DNA of 64,000 nt from Paracoccus aurantiacus. GTDB taxonomy: Bacteria > Pseudomonadota > Alphaproteobacteria > Rhodobacterales > Rhodobacteraceae. The DNA lies in the NCBI RefSeq assembly GCF_007993065.1, contig NZ_VOPL01000002.1, positions 186,001-250,000 on the forward strand, written 5' to 3'. The position numbers and the translations under genes are program-made. This document shows, piece by piece, positions 63,317-64,000 of the stretch; the first letter of the stretch is position 1, and every line of letters begins with the position of its first letter. The notes beneath the pieces were generated by a model. The model was given only the letters and a program-made list of their open reading frames with translations. It had not been told where the DNA came from and did no database searches.

Positions 63317-64000
63317 ATGCTGACCTATAGAAAGGTAGCGACGCTGGTGTCGTCGAAGGCCGGATACAGCAGCAACATCACCGATATGGTGGTGGCGGAT
63401 GTCGCATCGGGGCCGGTCCTTGTCAGCAGCACCGCGACCGGCAACAGCCTCAGCTATGCGCTGTCCGGCGCGGATGACCCGGCCCGTGGCCTCAGTCGCA
63501 AGGATTCCCCCGGTTACGGTCTGTTCTTCGCCACCGCCGGGATGGAGGTGATTGAGCGCGATGGCACGACGCAGATCCTTTATTCGGGTTTGCAGAACGG
63601 TCTGCACACTGCGCTGACGATGGACGGCAGCGGCAAGCTGGGCGGGTATGTCCCGTTATTCCCGCGCATGACGGATGACATCGTCTCGATGACAACGTTC
63701 GAGATTGCGGGCATCGACTACATGCTGGCCGGTTGCAACGGCAGCACGAGAATGATGCTGTTCCGGATGGAGGACGGGGCAGCTGCGGTCAAGCTTGGCG
63801 AAGTGACCCCGCCCGTCACGCAGGTCGATTACGGCGAATATACCGATATCGATGTCGTCAACCTTGACGGCGCGCGTTACGCGGTCGCGGCATCGGCGCA
63901 CAGCAATTTTCTGGCGGTGTTCGCGGTTTCGCCGAACGGTCTGGCGCTGCGCGGCCATATCGACGCGAGCTATACCGTGGGGATATCTGCCCCTCGCGAT
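63317..64000 (+). CDS. N-terminal part of a large protein, probably beta-propeller/RTX-type surface protein (runs off the right edge)
   Basis: The frame from ATG at 63317 stays open to the window end (228 codons). It reads MLTYRKVATLVSSKAGYSSN and shows repeated blade-like units: DMVVADVASGPVLVSSTATG, then IDYMLAGCNGSTRMMLFRME and DIDVVNLDGARYAVAASAHS, in which a short hydrophobic strand ends in a G-rich turn. This pattern resembles the N-terminal propeller of large calcium-binding secreted proteins in Rhodobacteraceae. No signal peptide, as expected for type I secretion. The C-terminal part needed to test for RTX repeats is outside. Confidence 0.65.
   Translation, partial: MLTYRKVATLVSSKAGYSSNITDMVVADVASGPVLVSSTATGNSLSYALSGADDPARGLSRKDSPGYGLFFATAGMEVIERDGTTQILYSGLQNGLHTALTMDGSGKLGGYVPLFPRMTDDIVSMTTFEIAGIDYMLAGCNGSTRMMLFRMEDGAAAVKLGEVTPPVTQVDYGEYTDIDVVNLDGARYAVAASAHSNFLAVFAVSPNGLALRGHIDASYTVGISAPRD

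Overview
The window looks like a chromosomal segment of a Rhodobacteraceae-type alphaproteobacterium (Paracoccus/Rhodobacter/Roseobacter group). The basis is high GC, a CcrM (GANTC) methyltransferase beside rnhB, a petP-petR regulator pair, the flagellar order flgB-flgC-fliE-fliQ-flgF-flgG-flgA-flgH-fliL divergent from fliI, and Rhodobacterales-like versions of housekeeping genes. No rRNA, CRISPR array or transposase gene was found.

Layout. 1-5.4 kb: 5' end of mutS, an exported hydratase-like protein coupled to fosX (fosfomycin hydrolase), an XRE regulator divergent from a VOC protein, mtaB, dapF. 5.45-15.5 kb: a tRNA-Lys gene whose 3' end is duplicated 10 kb away, bounding an integrated element with integrase, a small int-coupled gene, a winged-helix-like protein, an RHH/Cas2-like gene pair, a complete HK97-type head and packaging set (portal, protease, capsid, HNH, TerL, gp6 connector) and a RepA-like helicase, but no tail, lysis or baseplate genes. 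This matches the gene plan of capsid-forming phage-inducible chromosomal islands (cf-PICIs) and is the most interesting item here. 15.5-24.4 kb: LtrA-like protein, paoABCD (aldehyde oxidoreductase plus maturation factor), pheT. 24.4-28 kb: an overlapping leftward operon of carbonic anhydrase, MFS carrier, GT4 glycosyltransferase and a GT29 sialyltransferase-like protein.

28-50 kb: mostly housekeeping genes: M17 aminopeptidase, NlpC/P60, GNAT, truB, phosphodiester glycosidase, rbfA, dapB, metallophosphoesterase, lipid kinase, valS, petR/petP, ilvE, alkB, sulP, ccrM, rnhB, GntR, L,D-transpeptidase, extensin-like protein. 50-57 kb: Crp-type regulator and a flagellar basal-body/export cluster. 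57-64 kb: GT2 glycosyltransferase, rpe-gph, the dTDP-L-rhamnose operon rfbC-rfbB-rfbD-rfbA, and the start of a probable beta-propeller protein running off the right edge.

The cell-envelope theme (rhamnose synthesis, GT2/GT4/GT29, L,D-transpeptidase, extensin-like and NlpC proteins, dapB/dapF) recurs. Function calls rest on sequence motifs recognised by eye; no database search was run.
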